DNA of 44,424 bases from Thermosynechococcus sp. M98_K2018_005 (GTDB lineage: Bacteria > Cyanobacteriota > Cyanobacteriia > Thermosynechococcales > Thermosynechococcaceae). Position 1 is the stretch's first letter. Each line of letters begins with the position of its first letter. Below the pieces are notes generated by a model, which searched no databases, was not told the DNA's origin, and was given only the letters and a program-made list of their open reading frames with translations. The stretch is from the NCBI RefSeq assembly GCF_015295825.1, contig NZ_DVEH01000059.1, positions 1 to 44,424 of the forward strand. Direction: 5' to 3'. Positions 37,010 through 44,424 of this stretch are shown here, piece after piece. The position numbers and the translations under genes were made by a program.

Positions 37010-38892
37010 GCTGACACTTCCCGGCCATCTGAGCGCCACACGGCAATGACGGCAGGTCGAGGCACGACCACTTCTTCTCCATAGGGCCAGCGTGTTGGTA
37101 GATCAGCCGTGGATTTTGCCCCTTCCCCCGGATGCTGAATGGCACAGAAGAAGGTTTGATAGTCACTGCTAAATTCAGGGCCACAAATTTCACAGCCGGG
37201 CACACCAGAGAGGAACATCTTCAGTTCGCGGCGCTGCGGATTGAGGACATAAACGCCGTCATTTTTGCCGAGGCGGGTTGACCCGCCATTGCCATCCGTG
37301 GCAATCCAGACATTACCGGCGCGATCAAAGGTCAAGTTATCGGGTGCTGAGATTGGCGGTACCTCTGCGTTGGTGGGTTCACCATAAAGCACTAACTGGC
37401 GGTTCTGTTCTGGGGCGGTGGGATTTCCACAAAGCAAAGGCAGACGCCACTGAAACTGCAAGGCGGTTGGGTTATTGCCCTGCTCAATCATTTCAATCAC
37501 ATGCCCCATCACATTTTCAGGACGCGGATTGGCGCCATCTGTGGCCCTAGCCTTGCGTTTCTCGTTATAGGTCAACGCCAGCCAAACACTTTTGGTGACA
37601 GGATTCCACTCGAAGTCCTCTGGCCGATCCATTTTTGTTGCCCCTAGGGCATCGGCAGCGGCGCGGGTGTAAATAAAACAGAGGGCAGGATCCTCTTGGA
37701 AGGCCGTCGGCAGATTGGGGTTGGGGATAATTGTACTGCCCTCAACGCGGGCGATCGCCCGCCATTCACCCGTCAGATCGTCATTAAAGCGAGCAACGTA
37801 CAGTTCCCCTTCATCCAACAGGTTCAAGTTAGCGGCGCGATCGTTGGCTTGGTACTTGCCCTTGGTAATGAATTTATAGGCATATTCAAAGCGTTCATCA
37901 TCCCCCATGTACACCACAACTCGACCATCGGGGGCAATCACCGTTGTCGCCGCCTCATGGCGAAATCGTCCTAGGGCTGTGCGTTTAATGGGGGCGCGAT
38001 CCGGGGAGAGGGGATCCACTTCCACAACCCAGCCAAAGCGAAAGGCCTCTTGGGGTTCCTTCGCGATGTTGAAGCGATCTTCATAGAGATAGAAGCCATA
38101 GCGATCGGCCCGCTCATTGGGAATGTCATAGCGCTTATGCAGCTCCTTCACCATGCCCGTCAGGTTGCTATCACTGCCGCCAAAATAGCTATGGAAGTTT
38201 TCCTCGCAAGTGAGTACCGTGCCCCAAGGGGTTTTGCCCGCTGAGCAGTTATTGAGCGTGCCATTCACCCGTGTCCCCGTGGGATCCGCAGCCGTTTTCA
38301 AAAGGGCGTGGCCTTTAGCAGGTCCAGAAATCTCACAGGGCGTTGAACCCGTGATTCGGCGGTTGTAGGGCGAGGCTTTCTCATATTGCCAGCCACCATT
38401 GGGGTTTTTGGCAATCTCAACAATGGAGAGTCCATGGGCTTCCCGCTGAAGGGCTGCTTGCCATTGATTGGGGCGATCGCCCACGGTTTCAAACATCAGT
38501 TCAGGATTGGTGTATTCATGATTCACGACGAGCAAATGCTTGCCATCGGGCGTGGTCTGATAGCCAACAAAGTCACAGTTGTAGCCAAAGCACTGCTGCT
38601 GCCGCTGGACATCCGCTTCGGTGACTGTTTGGTGAATGCGATTCCAATTCAAGTTTTCACCGCCATCGAGGGCATCCCCCCAGCGAATCACGACGCCATG
38701 CTCAAAGCCTTCAGGCAGTGTAATTTTATCGTCGGTGTTGGGATAGATCGTTGGAAAACCTAAAGCTGGTGCAGTGGCACACCCTTTGGTCAGGGTTGCA
38801 AGGGCTAAACCCGCCGCGCCAAAAAGGGCAGTTTTCAGTACGGTGCGGCGGCTCAGGACACGGGGTAACAGATCGCCAAAATATTCAGCCAT
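37006..38892 (-). CDS. phoX: PhoX-family phosphatase (DUF839), Tat-exported
   Basis: 628 residues from the ATG at 38892 (GGAACGAG nine bases before); the open frame upstream is not supported. The N-terminus has a twin-arginine signal (SRRTVLK followed by a hydrophobic stretch and a cysteine in TKGCAT), so export is by the Tat pathway. The body is the PhoX/DUF839 beta-propeller, a Ca/Fe-dependent alkaline phosphatase. Conserved parts include LLVVNHEYTNPELM, CSAGKTPWGTVLTCEENFHSYFGG, YMGDDERFEYAYKF and PDNLTFDRAGNVWIATDGNG. It probably releases phosphate from phosphoesters in the periplasm. Three TTAGGG words just upstream (38943-38973) resemble a Pho box. Confidence 0.88.
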   Translation of the reverse strand: MAEYFGDLLPRVLSRRTVLKTALFGAAGLALATLTKGCATAPALGFPTIYPNTDDKITLPEGFEHGVVIRWGDALDGGENLNWNRIHQTVTEADVQRQQQCFGYNCDFVGYQTTPDGKHLLVVNHEYTNPELMFETVGDRPNQWQAALQREAHGLSIVEIAKNPNGGWQYEKASPYNRRITGSTPCEISGPAKGHALLKTAADPTGTRVNGTLNNCSAGKTPWGTVLTCEENFHSYFGGSDSNLTGMVKELHKRYDIPNERADRYGFYLYEDRFNIAKEPQEAFRFGWVVEVDPLSPDRAPIKRTALGRFRHEAATTVIAPDGRVVVYMGDDERFEYAYKFITKGKYQANDRAANLNLLDEGELYVARFNDDLTGEWRAIARVEGSTIIPNPNLPTAFQEDPALCFIYTRAAADALGATKMDRPEDFEWNPVTKSVWLALTYNEKRKARATDGANPRPENVMGHVIEMIEQGNNPTALQFQWRLPLLCGNPTAPEQNRQLVLYGEPTNAEVPPISAPDNLTFDRAGNVWIATDGNGGSTRLGKNDGVYVLNPQRRELKMFLSGVPGCEICGPEFSSDYQTFFCAIQHPGEGAKSTADLPTRWPYGEEVVVPRPAVIAVWRSDGREVSA

Positions 38893-38942
38893 GAAGTGTA
38901 TCTCGTTCCAAATTGATCCACTGTGGGCAACCAACTCATAAT

Positions 38943-38973
38943 TTAGGGAAGACTTAGGGAAGTTGGGTTAGGG
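38943..38973 (-). promoter_or_regulatory. Pho-box-like repeats upstream of phoX
   Basis: Read on the minus strand, CCCTAA occurs three times (38973-38968, 38959-38954, 38948-38943). The last two lie in an 11-base repeat, CTTCCCTAAGT then CTTCCCTAAAT. PhoB/SphR sites are direct repeats of this kind with an 11-base period, and the cyanobacterial Pho box has a (C/T)TTAA core. The match here is imperfect (CCTAA for TTAA). The position, about 50 bases before a PhoX-type phosphatase gene, makes it a fair candidate. Confidence 0.45.
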
Positions 38974-39010
38974 TTTGCCTAAGAAATGGGGGAAAAATGG
39001 TTAAAATCAG

Positions 39011-40603
39011 CTACAGAGCAGCGGCCAGCAATTTTTGAGTGTAGGGATGCTGCGGCTGGGCAAACAATTGCGCGGTAGGAGCCAGTTCAACAATCTTGCC
39101 AGCATACATTACGGCAATGCGATCGCAAAAACTGCGGGCGACTGCCAGATCGTGGGTAATAAAGAGATACGTGAGTTGCAATTGCTCTTTTAACTGCTGC
39201 ATCAGCGCCAGCACCTGCCGTTGAATATGGGCATCGAGCATACTCACTGGTTCATCACAGACCACGAGTTGCGGATGGGTAATCAGGGCGCGGGCGATCG
39301 CCACCCGTTGGCGTTGTCCCCCCGATAGGGCATGGGGATAGCGATGAACATAGGCTTCACTGGGGGTCAATTCCACCTGCGCCAACATCTCACATACCCG
39401 TTCTTGGGCAGCCTCTTTTTCCATCAGCCGATGAATTAGCAGGGGCTCCAGCAAATTTTGCCCCACGGTCATTTTCGGATTGAGGCAGGCATGGGGGTCT
39501 TGGAAAATCATTTGCAGATCGCGGCGGGCGGTGCGCAGTTGTGCCGCTGGTAATTGAGTTAAATTGCGCCCCAAAAAGACCACTTCACCGGCATTGGCGG
39601 GAATCAGTTGCAGAATCAAGCGGGAAAGGGTACTTTTGCCACAGCCGGATTCGCCCACGAGGCCAAGGGTTTCTCCCCGGCGCAACGTCAGATCGACGCC
39701 ATCCACTGCGCGAATCGTGGTTTGCGGTTGTAGCCATCCCCCCAAGCGGTAGTGCCGGTGTAAATTGTGAACCCGCAGCAGTTCGGGGGCAGTGTCCAGT
39801 CGCGGGGTTTCTTTAGAGGTGAGTTGGCTGGCTGCAAGTAGGGATTGGCTATAGGGGTGCTGTGGCTGTTGCAGGACTTGGCGAGCCGCTCCCAGTTCAA
39901 CAATCTTGCCTTGGTGCATCACCCCAAGGCGATCGCAATACTTAGCCATTAGTGCCAGATCATGGGAAATGAGCAACAGTCCTCGCTGCTCCTCTTGGCA
40001 GAGACGCGTGAGTTCATCCAGAATTTCTGCCGCGACGGTCACATCTAGCGCCGTTGTCGGTTCATCGGCAATGATCAGGGGTGGGTTCAAGAGCAAGGCA
40101 AGGGCAATCGCCACCCGTTGGCGCATCCCGCCACTAAACTCATGGGGATACTGATGCAGGCGATTGGCGGGAATTTTCACCCGATCCAATACCTCAATAA
40201 TGCGCTGACGCCGTTGGGAGCGATTCCAAGAAGACCAATGACTCCGCAATAGCTCATCACAGTGGTCATAGACGCTCATGAGGGGGTTGAGGCGCGTCAT
40301 CGGATCCTGAAAGACCAAACCAATTTGCTCGCCCCGCAATCGCCGCAATTGAGAAGCGGTCAGCCCCAAAAGGGATTGCCCCTGAAGGGCGATCGCTCCA
40401 GCCACCTGTGACCCCGGCGGCAATAACTGCAAAATGGCCTTACCAATCGTGGATTTGCCACAACCTGACTCCCCCACCAAACCGAACCGCTCCCCTGCGG
40501 CCACGTCAAAAGAAACACCATCCACCACAAATGTTGCAGCAGATGATGTCTCCGTTGTAGGGTAGGCGACCCGCAGTTCCCTGAGTTCTAAAAGAGTCGC
40601 CAT
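39011..40603 (-). CDS. Peptide/nickel-type ABC transporter, fused double ATPase
   Basis: 530 residues with two complete ABC domains, equivalent to DppD plus DppF (or OppD/OppF) in one chain. Domain 1 (about 1-255) has Walker [10 protein letters not shown], the signature FSGGMRQRV and Walker B LIIADEP. Domain 2 (about 275-530) has GESGCGKST, the signature LSGGQRQRV and Walker B LVVCDEP. It powers import of peptides, nickel or other solutes with permeases and a binding protein that are not in this window. It starts 13 bases upstream of the psbO 3' end on the same strand, so read-through from psbO is possible. Confidence 0.9.
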   Translation of the reverse strand: MATLLELRELRVAYPTTETSSAATFVVDGVSFDVAAGERFGLVGESGCGKSTIGKAILQLLPPGSQVAGAIALQGQSLLGLTASQLRRLRGEQIGLVFQDPMTRLNPLMSVYDHCDELLRSHWSSWNRSQRRQRIIEVLDRVKIPANRLHQYPHEFSGGMRQRVAIALALLLNPPLIIADEPTTALDVTVAAEILDELTRLCQEEQRGLLLISHDLALMAKYCDRLGVMHQGKIVELGAARQVLQQPQHPYSQSLLAASQLTSKETPRLDTAPELLRVHNLHRHYRLGGWLQPQTTIRAVDGVDLTLRRGETLGLVGESGCGKSTLSRLILQLIPANAGEVVFLGRNLTQLPAAQLRTARRDLQMIFQDPHACLNPKMTVGQNLLEPLLIHRLMEKEAAQERVCEMLAQVELTPSEAYVHRYPHALSGGQRQRVAIARALITHPQLVVCDEPVSMLDAHIQRQVLALMQQLKEQLQLTYLFITHDLAVARSFCDRIAVMYAGKIVELAPTAQLFAQPQHPYTQKLLAAAL

Positions 40604-40616
40604 GGGCTTGTCGATC

Positions 40617-41435
40617 CTAGGCAGGTTCGATGCGGGCGTAAAAGACCCCTTGAATTTTCACTTCGTGAGGTTCGTGGGCACCCATATCATCATCGGAGAG
40701 TTGCTCACTTTCAAAGGTGCCCGCAATTTCACCCGTGCGGCCATCCACTTTCGCCACATTCAGAGAAATTTTACCCTTGGTTAGGGAGAAGCGTTTGACA
40801 TTAGCGCGAGCCACCTCTTCTTCTTTACCTTGGGGAAGGGCGATCGCCGAGTCATAACCAGAGGCCAAGCCCCGTCCTTTGGGATCGAGGAAGTTGGCGG
40901 TGCGGTAGGAAGGAACGTTAAATTGGCCCTTGAAATCCGTTGAAGTGGTGATGCTGCTAATGTTGGGCTGAGTGCTTGCCACCAGGTTTTTCACCGTAAA
41001 CAGCAGTGGGATGCGCTCGCCACCGGGCATTTGTACTGTTACAGGCTGAAAATCAATCCCATCCTCTTCCACAAACGTGAGGCTGCCATCGCTGTTGACC
41101 TTGAGTTCCCCTTGAATTTGATCCAAGCTCGTGGTTTCGCGAGTCACCAGTTTTGTGGGAACAAATTCGGCCTCTTGGCGTTTGTTCCTAGGCTCTTCCT
41201 TGACCAAAAATGTCGTCGGCTGCAAGCACAGTTGAGCAATGCGATAGGTTTGGGAGCTATCAATGGGGTAGGCACCACGCGCCGTATCATCAAGGGTGGG
41301 GCACTTGTTGGCCAGACCTGTACCGACAATATCGTCATAGGTTAAAGTCTGTTTTGCGGCAAAGGCGGGGGCGCTCAAGGAAAAAATCCCTAAACATACC
41401 GCCAGCAGAGTCGCCATTAAAATGCGATATTTCAT
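40617..41435 (-). CDS. psbO: Photosystem II manganese-stabilising protein PsbO
   Basis: Extrinsic 33-kDa lumenal protein that stabilises the Mn4CaO5 cluster. 272 residues with a 26-residue signal peptide (cleavage in AFA-AKQ). The mature part starts AKQTLTYDDIVGTGLANKCP. The disulphide pair lies in NKCPTLDD and AQLCLQPT. Further conserved stretches are VPTKLVTRETTSLDQI, the GFDSA-like GYDSAIALP and the C-terminal HEVKIQGVFYARIEPA. It is very similar, as I remember it, to Thermosynechococcus PsbO but not identical with the BP-1 protein. A perfect TATAAT box lies about 105 bases before the start. Confidence 0.98.
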   Translation of the reverse strand: MKYRILMATLLAVCLGIFSLSAPAFAAKQTLTYDDIVGTGLANKCPTLDDTARGAYPIDSSQTYRIAQLCLQPTTFLVKEEPRNKRQEAEFVPTKLVTRETTSLDQIQGELKVNSDGSLTFVEEDGIDFQPVTVQMPGGERIPLLFTVKNLVASTQPNISSITTSTDFKGQFNVPSYRTANFLDPKGRGLASGYDSAIALPQGKEEEVARANVKRFSLTKGKISLNVAKVDGRTGEIAGTFESEQLSDDDMGAHEPHEVKIQGVFYARIEPA

Positions 41436-41540
41436 GGTTAACCTCAGAAGTCAAAGCATCTCAAAGCAGTTAGAGTGTGGGAGATACCCCTGCGTCAGAG
41501 TCCAGTGAAGGCAGCCATGCAACTACCTTATCAATCCATG

Positions 41541-41546
41541 ATTATA
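41541..41546 (-). promoter_or_regulatory. psbO: -10 box of psbO
   Basis: On the minus strand these bases read TATAAT, a perfect -10 hexamer. The -35 region 17-18 bases before it (TTCTGA/TCTGAG) is poor, as often in cyanobacterial photosynthesis promoters. Transcription would start near 41534 and give a leader of about 100 bases. Between this box and the next gene on the plus strand I see no other clear signal. Confidence 0.55.
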
Positions 41547-41681
41547 CGGAGCTTTGCGATCGCCTCAGAACGGAAATTTTCGCAGATATTTTAATTTCGC
41601 AAGAGCAAAACCGCTGACCAACCTCCCTCCAACTGGAGCGGCAAAGTAAACTAGTAAAAAAGCAGGATCGGGAGTGAGTTC

Positions 41682-42200
41682 ATGGATGACAGCGAGTTGT
41701 TTGCTGTTTTTGTTGCCGATGTTGTCAATGGTACTGAGAGCCTTGCCTCAAATCCCAACTATCGCATTGAATCGGTTTTAGGGACTTTGCAACTGGTGGA
41801 CAACAAAGCGGGCGTCATTGCTACGGGCAAAAGTGAAAATGGTCAACCGCAGATCATGGTCAAGCGCTACTGCGATGCGTGGGAATCTTTGCGACAAGCA
41901 TTGACCCATGGCTCATTCTTCCCTGATGTCGCTCAAAATAAGGCACAACTGGTGCCTTTTACCCGTGCCACCATTCCCGAAGGCTATCAACTCTATGATT
42001 GTGCTGCCAGTGAAATGTGGCGCAGTTGGCGTCGGGGCGCCGTTGATCATGTGCATATCTATACCGCGAATCACTGGCGATCGGTGGGGGAGATTTCCTG
42101 TAGCGGTGGCGTGGTCTTTATCCCCGTTCCGGATTTGGAGAAAGAGATTCAGATGACCAGTTCCTCACTGATGTCTTGGTTAGGCGTTCCCAATGTTTAG
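41682..42200 (+). CDS. Protein of unknown function, 172 aa
   Basis: I do not recognise this family. The protein is soluble, without signal peptide, membrane segment or metal motif. It looks like a mixed alpha/beta domain, with hydrophobic strands (GTLQLVDNKAGVIA, QIMVKRY, GGVVFIPVPD) and tryptophan-rich turns (AASEMWRSWRRGAVDH). The ATG at 41682 follows GGGAG at eight bases. It lies between psbO (divergent) and a protein kinase gene (same strand, 134 bases on), so it may be linked to the kinase, but there is no direct evidence. Confidence 0.65.
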   Translation: MDDSELFAVFVADVVNGTESLASNPNYRIESVLGTLQLVDNKAGVIATGKSENGQPQIMVKRYCDAWESLRQALTHGSFFPDVAQNKAQLVPFTRATIPEGYQLYDCAASEMWRSWRRGAVDHVHIYTANHWRSVGEISCSGGVVFIPVPDLEKEIQMTSSSLMSWLGVPNV

Positions 42201-42334
42201 AGGAAGATTCTACTACGGGGGAGCGATCCAACCTAAAGACTCTAGAGATAATAGACGTATAACCATAGCGACTTAGCAACACAATGCTTGCCTGTTTGCG
42301 ACCTCGCCAGCCGATTTCCCCTTGAGGCAAATTT

Positions 42335-43861
42335 ATGTCAGAACCGCACTGCGATACCAACATTGGCCAAATTCTGATGAATCGGTACCGGCTGACGGAG
42401 CTGATTGGCAAAGGCTCAATGGGGCGGGTGTATCGCGCAGAGGACATTCTCCTTGGTGGCGTGCCGGTTGCCGTTAAATTCCTGTCGCAAACCCTGCTCA
42501 ACGATCGCATGAAAACCCGCTTTGCCCAAGAAGCGCGGGCGGGTGCTCTCCTCGGCCAGAAGAGTATGCACGTGGTGCGGGTGCTCGACTACGGCATGAA
42601 CAATGAGGAAATCCCCTTCTATGTCATGGAATTTTTAGAAGGCGAAAACCTCAGTGATTTGCTCCTAGAAGAACCCCTGCCTTTAAGCCGATTTCTGCGC
42701 ATTGCACGCCATGTGTGCCTTGGTCTTCAGGTAGCCCATGAAGGCATTCTCATCGAAGGCCAAAAATGCCCGATTATTCACCGTGACATCAAACCCAGTA
42801 ATGTCCTTGTGATTCAGGATAGCACGATGGGGGAACTCGCCAAGGTATTAGATTTTGGAATTGCCAAATTTTTGGGGGATGTGTCGGAAAAGGGTCAAAC
42901 CTCGTCGTTTATGGGCACTTTAGCCTACTGTTCCCCAGAGCAAATTGAAGGGCGAGAGTTGGATCACCGCTCCGATATCTATAGTCTTGGCATCACCATG
43001 TATGAACTAATCACCGGCAAGATGCCCATTCAGGCAGAAACCCACTCTATTGGCAGTTGGTTTAAGGCACATCACTTCCAAAAGCCTGTCCCCTTCAATG
43101 TGGCGAGTCCGGGGCTGCATCTTCCCCCTGCCCTTGAGGAACTGATCATGGCCTGTATGGCCAAATCCCCCAGCGATCGCCCCCAAAACGTGGGTGAAAT
43201 TATTAACGTTCTCACCGCCCTTGAGGAACAGTTTAGTAGTAGTCGAGTCACCCAGCCGGGGGTAGAGGTTCCCGCAAAAGTCTCTCAACCCCCTGTTGCC
43301 CTTGCAACCGTTGAAGAAGTCTGTTGGCAAAGTGTTTGGCCTGCCGATAAACCCGTAGCGGAAATTGTCTTTCCCATGCCCTTATATGCTCAACGGGAAT
43401 CAGCAGCCTCGCTGTGGGTGATGTTGCCTCGGGTAGAGATCGATCGCCGCATGCTCAATATCCGCTACAACCAGTTTCTCTTTACCCCTAGTCCCCACCC
43501 GATGATTCTCTGGATTACCGCCATCTACGATCCTAAGCAAGGTCCCCGCTGGTTGCCCTGTTATTTGGATATGAAACTGCCACGCAACCAAGAGCTTTGC
43601 GTTTTGCTCTCGGAGACCGGCTACTATCCGCTGCTCTTTTTCTCCCTTGAGGATCCGCAACACTGCATCAATGTCCGCATGTTTACGATCGCCACCTTCC
43701 AGCGGCAACTCCTACGGGACTGGCTGCAAACCAGTAAAAGCTTGCCCAGTTCTGCCCCAGCGGTTGTGAGCCGCAATTTGCTCAAGGCGGAGTTTGAAAA
43801 CTACAAGCCGCAAATCCTCGCCAAGCTGGAGAATGTGAAGATGGCCACAGTCATTGATTAG
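42335..43861 (+). CDS. Eukaryotic-type serine/threonine protein kinase with novel C-terminal domain
   Basis: 508 residues. The N-terminal kinase domain (about 18-290) is complete: glycine loop GKGSMGRVY (25-33), ATP lysine Lys48 in VAVKFL, catalytic loop HRDIKPSN (149-156), DFGIA (173-177), the activation-segment end YCSPEQIEG and DIYSLGITMYEL. No transmembrane segment is visible. The C-terminal 200 residues are not a PASTA, WD40 or pentapeptide domain. They carry strand-like stretches (MLNIRYNQFLFTPSPHP, MILWITAIYDPKQGPRWLP, YPLLFFSLEDPQHCINVRMFTIATF) that I cannot assign. ATG at 42335, with a weak ribosome-binding region (TTGAGGC). Confidence 0.9.
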   Translation: MSEPHCDTNIGQILMNRYRLTELIGKGSMGRVYRAEDILLGGVPVAVKFLSQTLLNDRMKTRFAQEARAGALLGQKSMHVVRVLDYGMNNEEIPFYVMEFLEGENLSDLLLEEPLPLSRFLRIARHVCLGLQVAHEGILIEGQKCPIIHRDIKPSNVLVIQDSTMGELAKVLDFGIAKFLGDVSEKGQTSSFMGTLAYCSPEQIEGRELDHRSDIYSLGITMYELITGKMPIQAETHSIGSWFKAHHFQKPVPFNVASPGLHLPPALEELIMACMAKSPSDRPQNVGEIINVLTALEEQFSSSRVTQPGVEVPAKVSQPPVALATVEEVCWQSVWPADKPVAEIVFPMPLYAQRESAASLWVMLPRVEIDRRMLNIRYNQFLFTPSPHPMILWITAIYDPKQGPRWLPCYLDMKLPRNQELCVLLSETGYYPLLFFSLEDPQHCINVRMFTIATFQRQLLRDWLQTSKSLPSSAPAVVSRNLLKAEFENYKPQILAKLENVKMATVID

Positions 43862-43925
43862 GGATACCGCGATCGCCCTCTAGGGCAGCAATAGAGAAAA
43901 ATATATTAAGAGATGTTGCGCGATT

Positions 43926-43953
43926 GGTAAAGAATTGTTACAGTGAGGGTACA
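43926..43953 (+). promoter_or_regulatory. HLR1-like half-site repeats upstream of hli
   Basis: GGTAAA (43926-43931), GTTACA (43937-43942) and GGTACA (43948-43953) are three similar words at a strict 11-base pitch, on the same strand as the hli gene and 24 bases before its ATG. HLR1 sites consist of such TTACA words at a 10-base pitch, so this is related but not a consensus site. RpaB control of hli genes is established in other cyanobacteria. Confidence 0.45.
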
Positions 43954-43976
43954 GGGTTCGATCAGGAGTCAAAACC

Positions 43977-44147
43977 ATGGAAGATACCAAAACCGTCAAA
44001 GCTGAAGATCGCAACGCATGGGTGTTTGGATTTACCCCCCAAGCTGAAATTTGGAATGGTCGCCTCGCCATGATCGGCTTTGTGGCGGCGCTACTCACAG
44101 AACTGATCACCAAACAAGGCGTGCTTCACTTCTGGGGTCTCCTCTAG
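43977..44147 (+). CDS. hli: High-light-inducible protein (Hlip/Scp)
   Basis: A 56-residue single-helix member of the chlorophyll a/b-binding family; Hlips bind chlorophyll and carotenoid and protect photosystem II assembly under strong light. The protein has a 20-residue polar N-terminus, then PQAEIWNGRLAMIGFVAALL, which contains the family signature E-x-x-N-G-R-x-A-M-x-G-F, and the tail TKQGVLHFWGLL. AGGAG stands eight bases before the ATG. A terminator follows 44 bases after the stop. The identification is clear despite the small size. Confidence 0.93.
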   Translation: MEDTKTVKAEDRNAWVFGFTPQAEIWNGRLAMIGFVAALLTELITKQGVLHFWGLL

Positions 44148-44190
44148 ACCTTAACTCTCTCCCAATTTTCAGCGGTCAAAGTGTCATTTT

Positions 44191-44216
44191 GAGGTCAGTA
44201 ATGGCCTCTTTTTTTT
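44191..44216 (+). terminator. Rho-independent terminator of hli
   Basis: GAGGTC (44191-44196) pairs with GGCCTC (44203-44208), with one G-U pair around a six-base loop (AGTAAT), followed by eight Ts (44209-44216). It ends the short hli transcript. Confidence 0.8.
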
Positions 44217-44424
44217 GGCCAATTGACGGTTAAACACAGCGCTTTTCCCAAAGAGAGCACACACGCAAAACTACGAAAAAGCTTGGGAGCGAGGATGGCA
44301 CTCTCCCTATAGATTCAAACTTAATAGAAGAAGTGTAGCGGGAAATGCCGCTGTCAAAGTACCTGTTAAATAATCCGCGATTGAGGATCAATGAATCTAG
44401 GAGTGATTCACACGGGGAATCCCC
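44217..44424. other. Terminal gap without recognised gene
   Basis: No coding frame with a ribosome-binding site. Small inverted repeats are present: GGGAG/CTCCC around 44285-44308, ATTGA GGA TCAAT at 44380-44392, and GGGG AAT CCCC at the window end. They may belong to the leader of a gene beyond the window or to a small RNA, but nothing fixes this. Confidence 0.3.

Noticed and set aside
38943-38973. TTAGGG words resembling telomere repeats
   Set aside because: Bacterial chromosome; only three copies with uneven spacing. Better explained as a Pho-box-like site.

Overview
The window is a gene-dense stretch of cyanobacterial chromosome. The evidence is a PsbO manganese-stabilising protein, a high-light-inducible protein, the NblS/Hik33-type sensor kinase, SqdX, CruF, a plastid-fibrillin-type protein, an ATP synthase operon with the split b/b' stalk, and many copies of the HIP1 octamer GCGATCGC. 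From memory the PsbO sequence is very close to, but not identical with, that of Thermosynechococcus elongatus/vestitus. The ATP synthase operon stops at atpA without the gamma gene. I therefore infer a Thermosynechococcus strain; this is inference, not a database result. I see no insertion sequence, prophage, CRISPR array, tRNA or rRNA.

Layout. 1-9.7 kb: signal peptidase I, a small secreted protein on the opposite strand, a 438-base gap with a high-light (RpaB/HLR1-type) motif, a membrane protein, an omega-aminotransferase, small secreted and VOC/glutaredoxin-like proteins, a KtrA/TrkA potassium-channel regulator, an orphan ECF T-component, CruF, and PriA on the minus strand. 9.8-22.4 kb: a secreted SH3-like protein with an internal partial duplication, bifunctional PutA coupled to a MidA-type methyltransferase, SqdX, a fibrillin-type protein, a coiled-coil protein, an FMN reductase, HemB, and a minus-strand run of small secreted protein, DNA photolyase, methionine aminopeptidase and Nudix hydrolase. 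22.4-28.2 kb: a STAS protein with a probable ATT start, Mini-RNase III, then atpI-atpB-atpE-atpG-atpF-atpH-atpA closed by a strong terminator. 28.3-37 kb: a sugar nucleotidyltransferase fused to a degenerate phosphomannomutase-like domain, NblS, a two-partner-secretion TpsB/FhaC-type outer-membrane protein, TrpA (minus) and FtsW. 37-44.4 kb: PhoX-type phosphatase, a double ABC ATPase and PsbO on the minus strand, an unknown 172-residue protein, a Ser/Thr kinase, and a 56-residue Hlip at the end.

Functional links. Several genes belong to light and membrane physiology: NblS, the HLR1-type site, the Hlip, PsbO, HemB, SqdX, CruF, fibrillin and photolyase. NblS is known to act through RpaB, which binds HLR1 sites. 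The window therefore holds the sensor, one very good HLR1 match in a gene-free gap, and a probable target (hli). Phosphate supply is represented by PhoX with TTAGGG-type repeats in front of it.

I did not find a clearly new multi-gene system. The most unusual signals are regulatory or structural. They are: the tandem HLR1-type sites in the 919-1356 gap; the ATT start of the STAS gene; the tandem 22-base repeat with an inner dyad in front of tpsB; the palindrome over the -10 box of the FMN reductase gene; the loss of all catalytic motifs in the phosphomannomutase-like domain; and the fact that all six convergent gene junctions in the window overlap at their stop codons.
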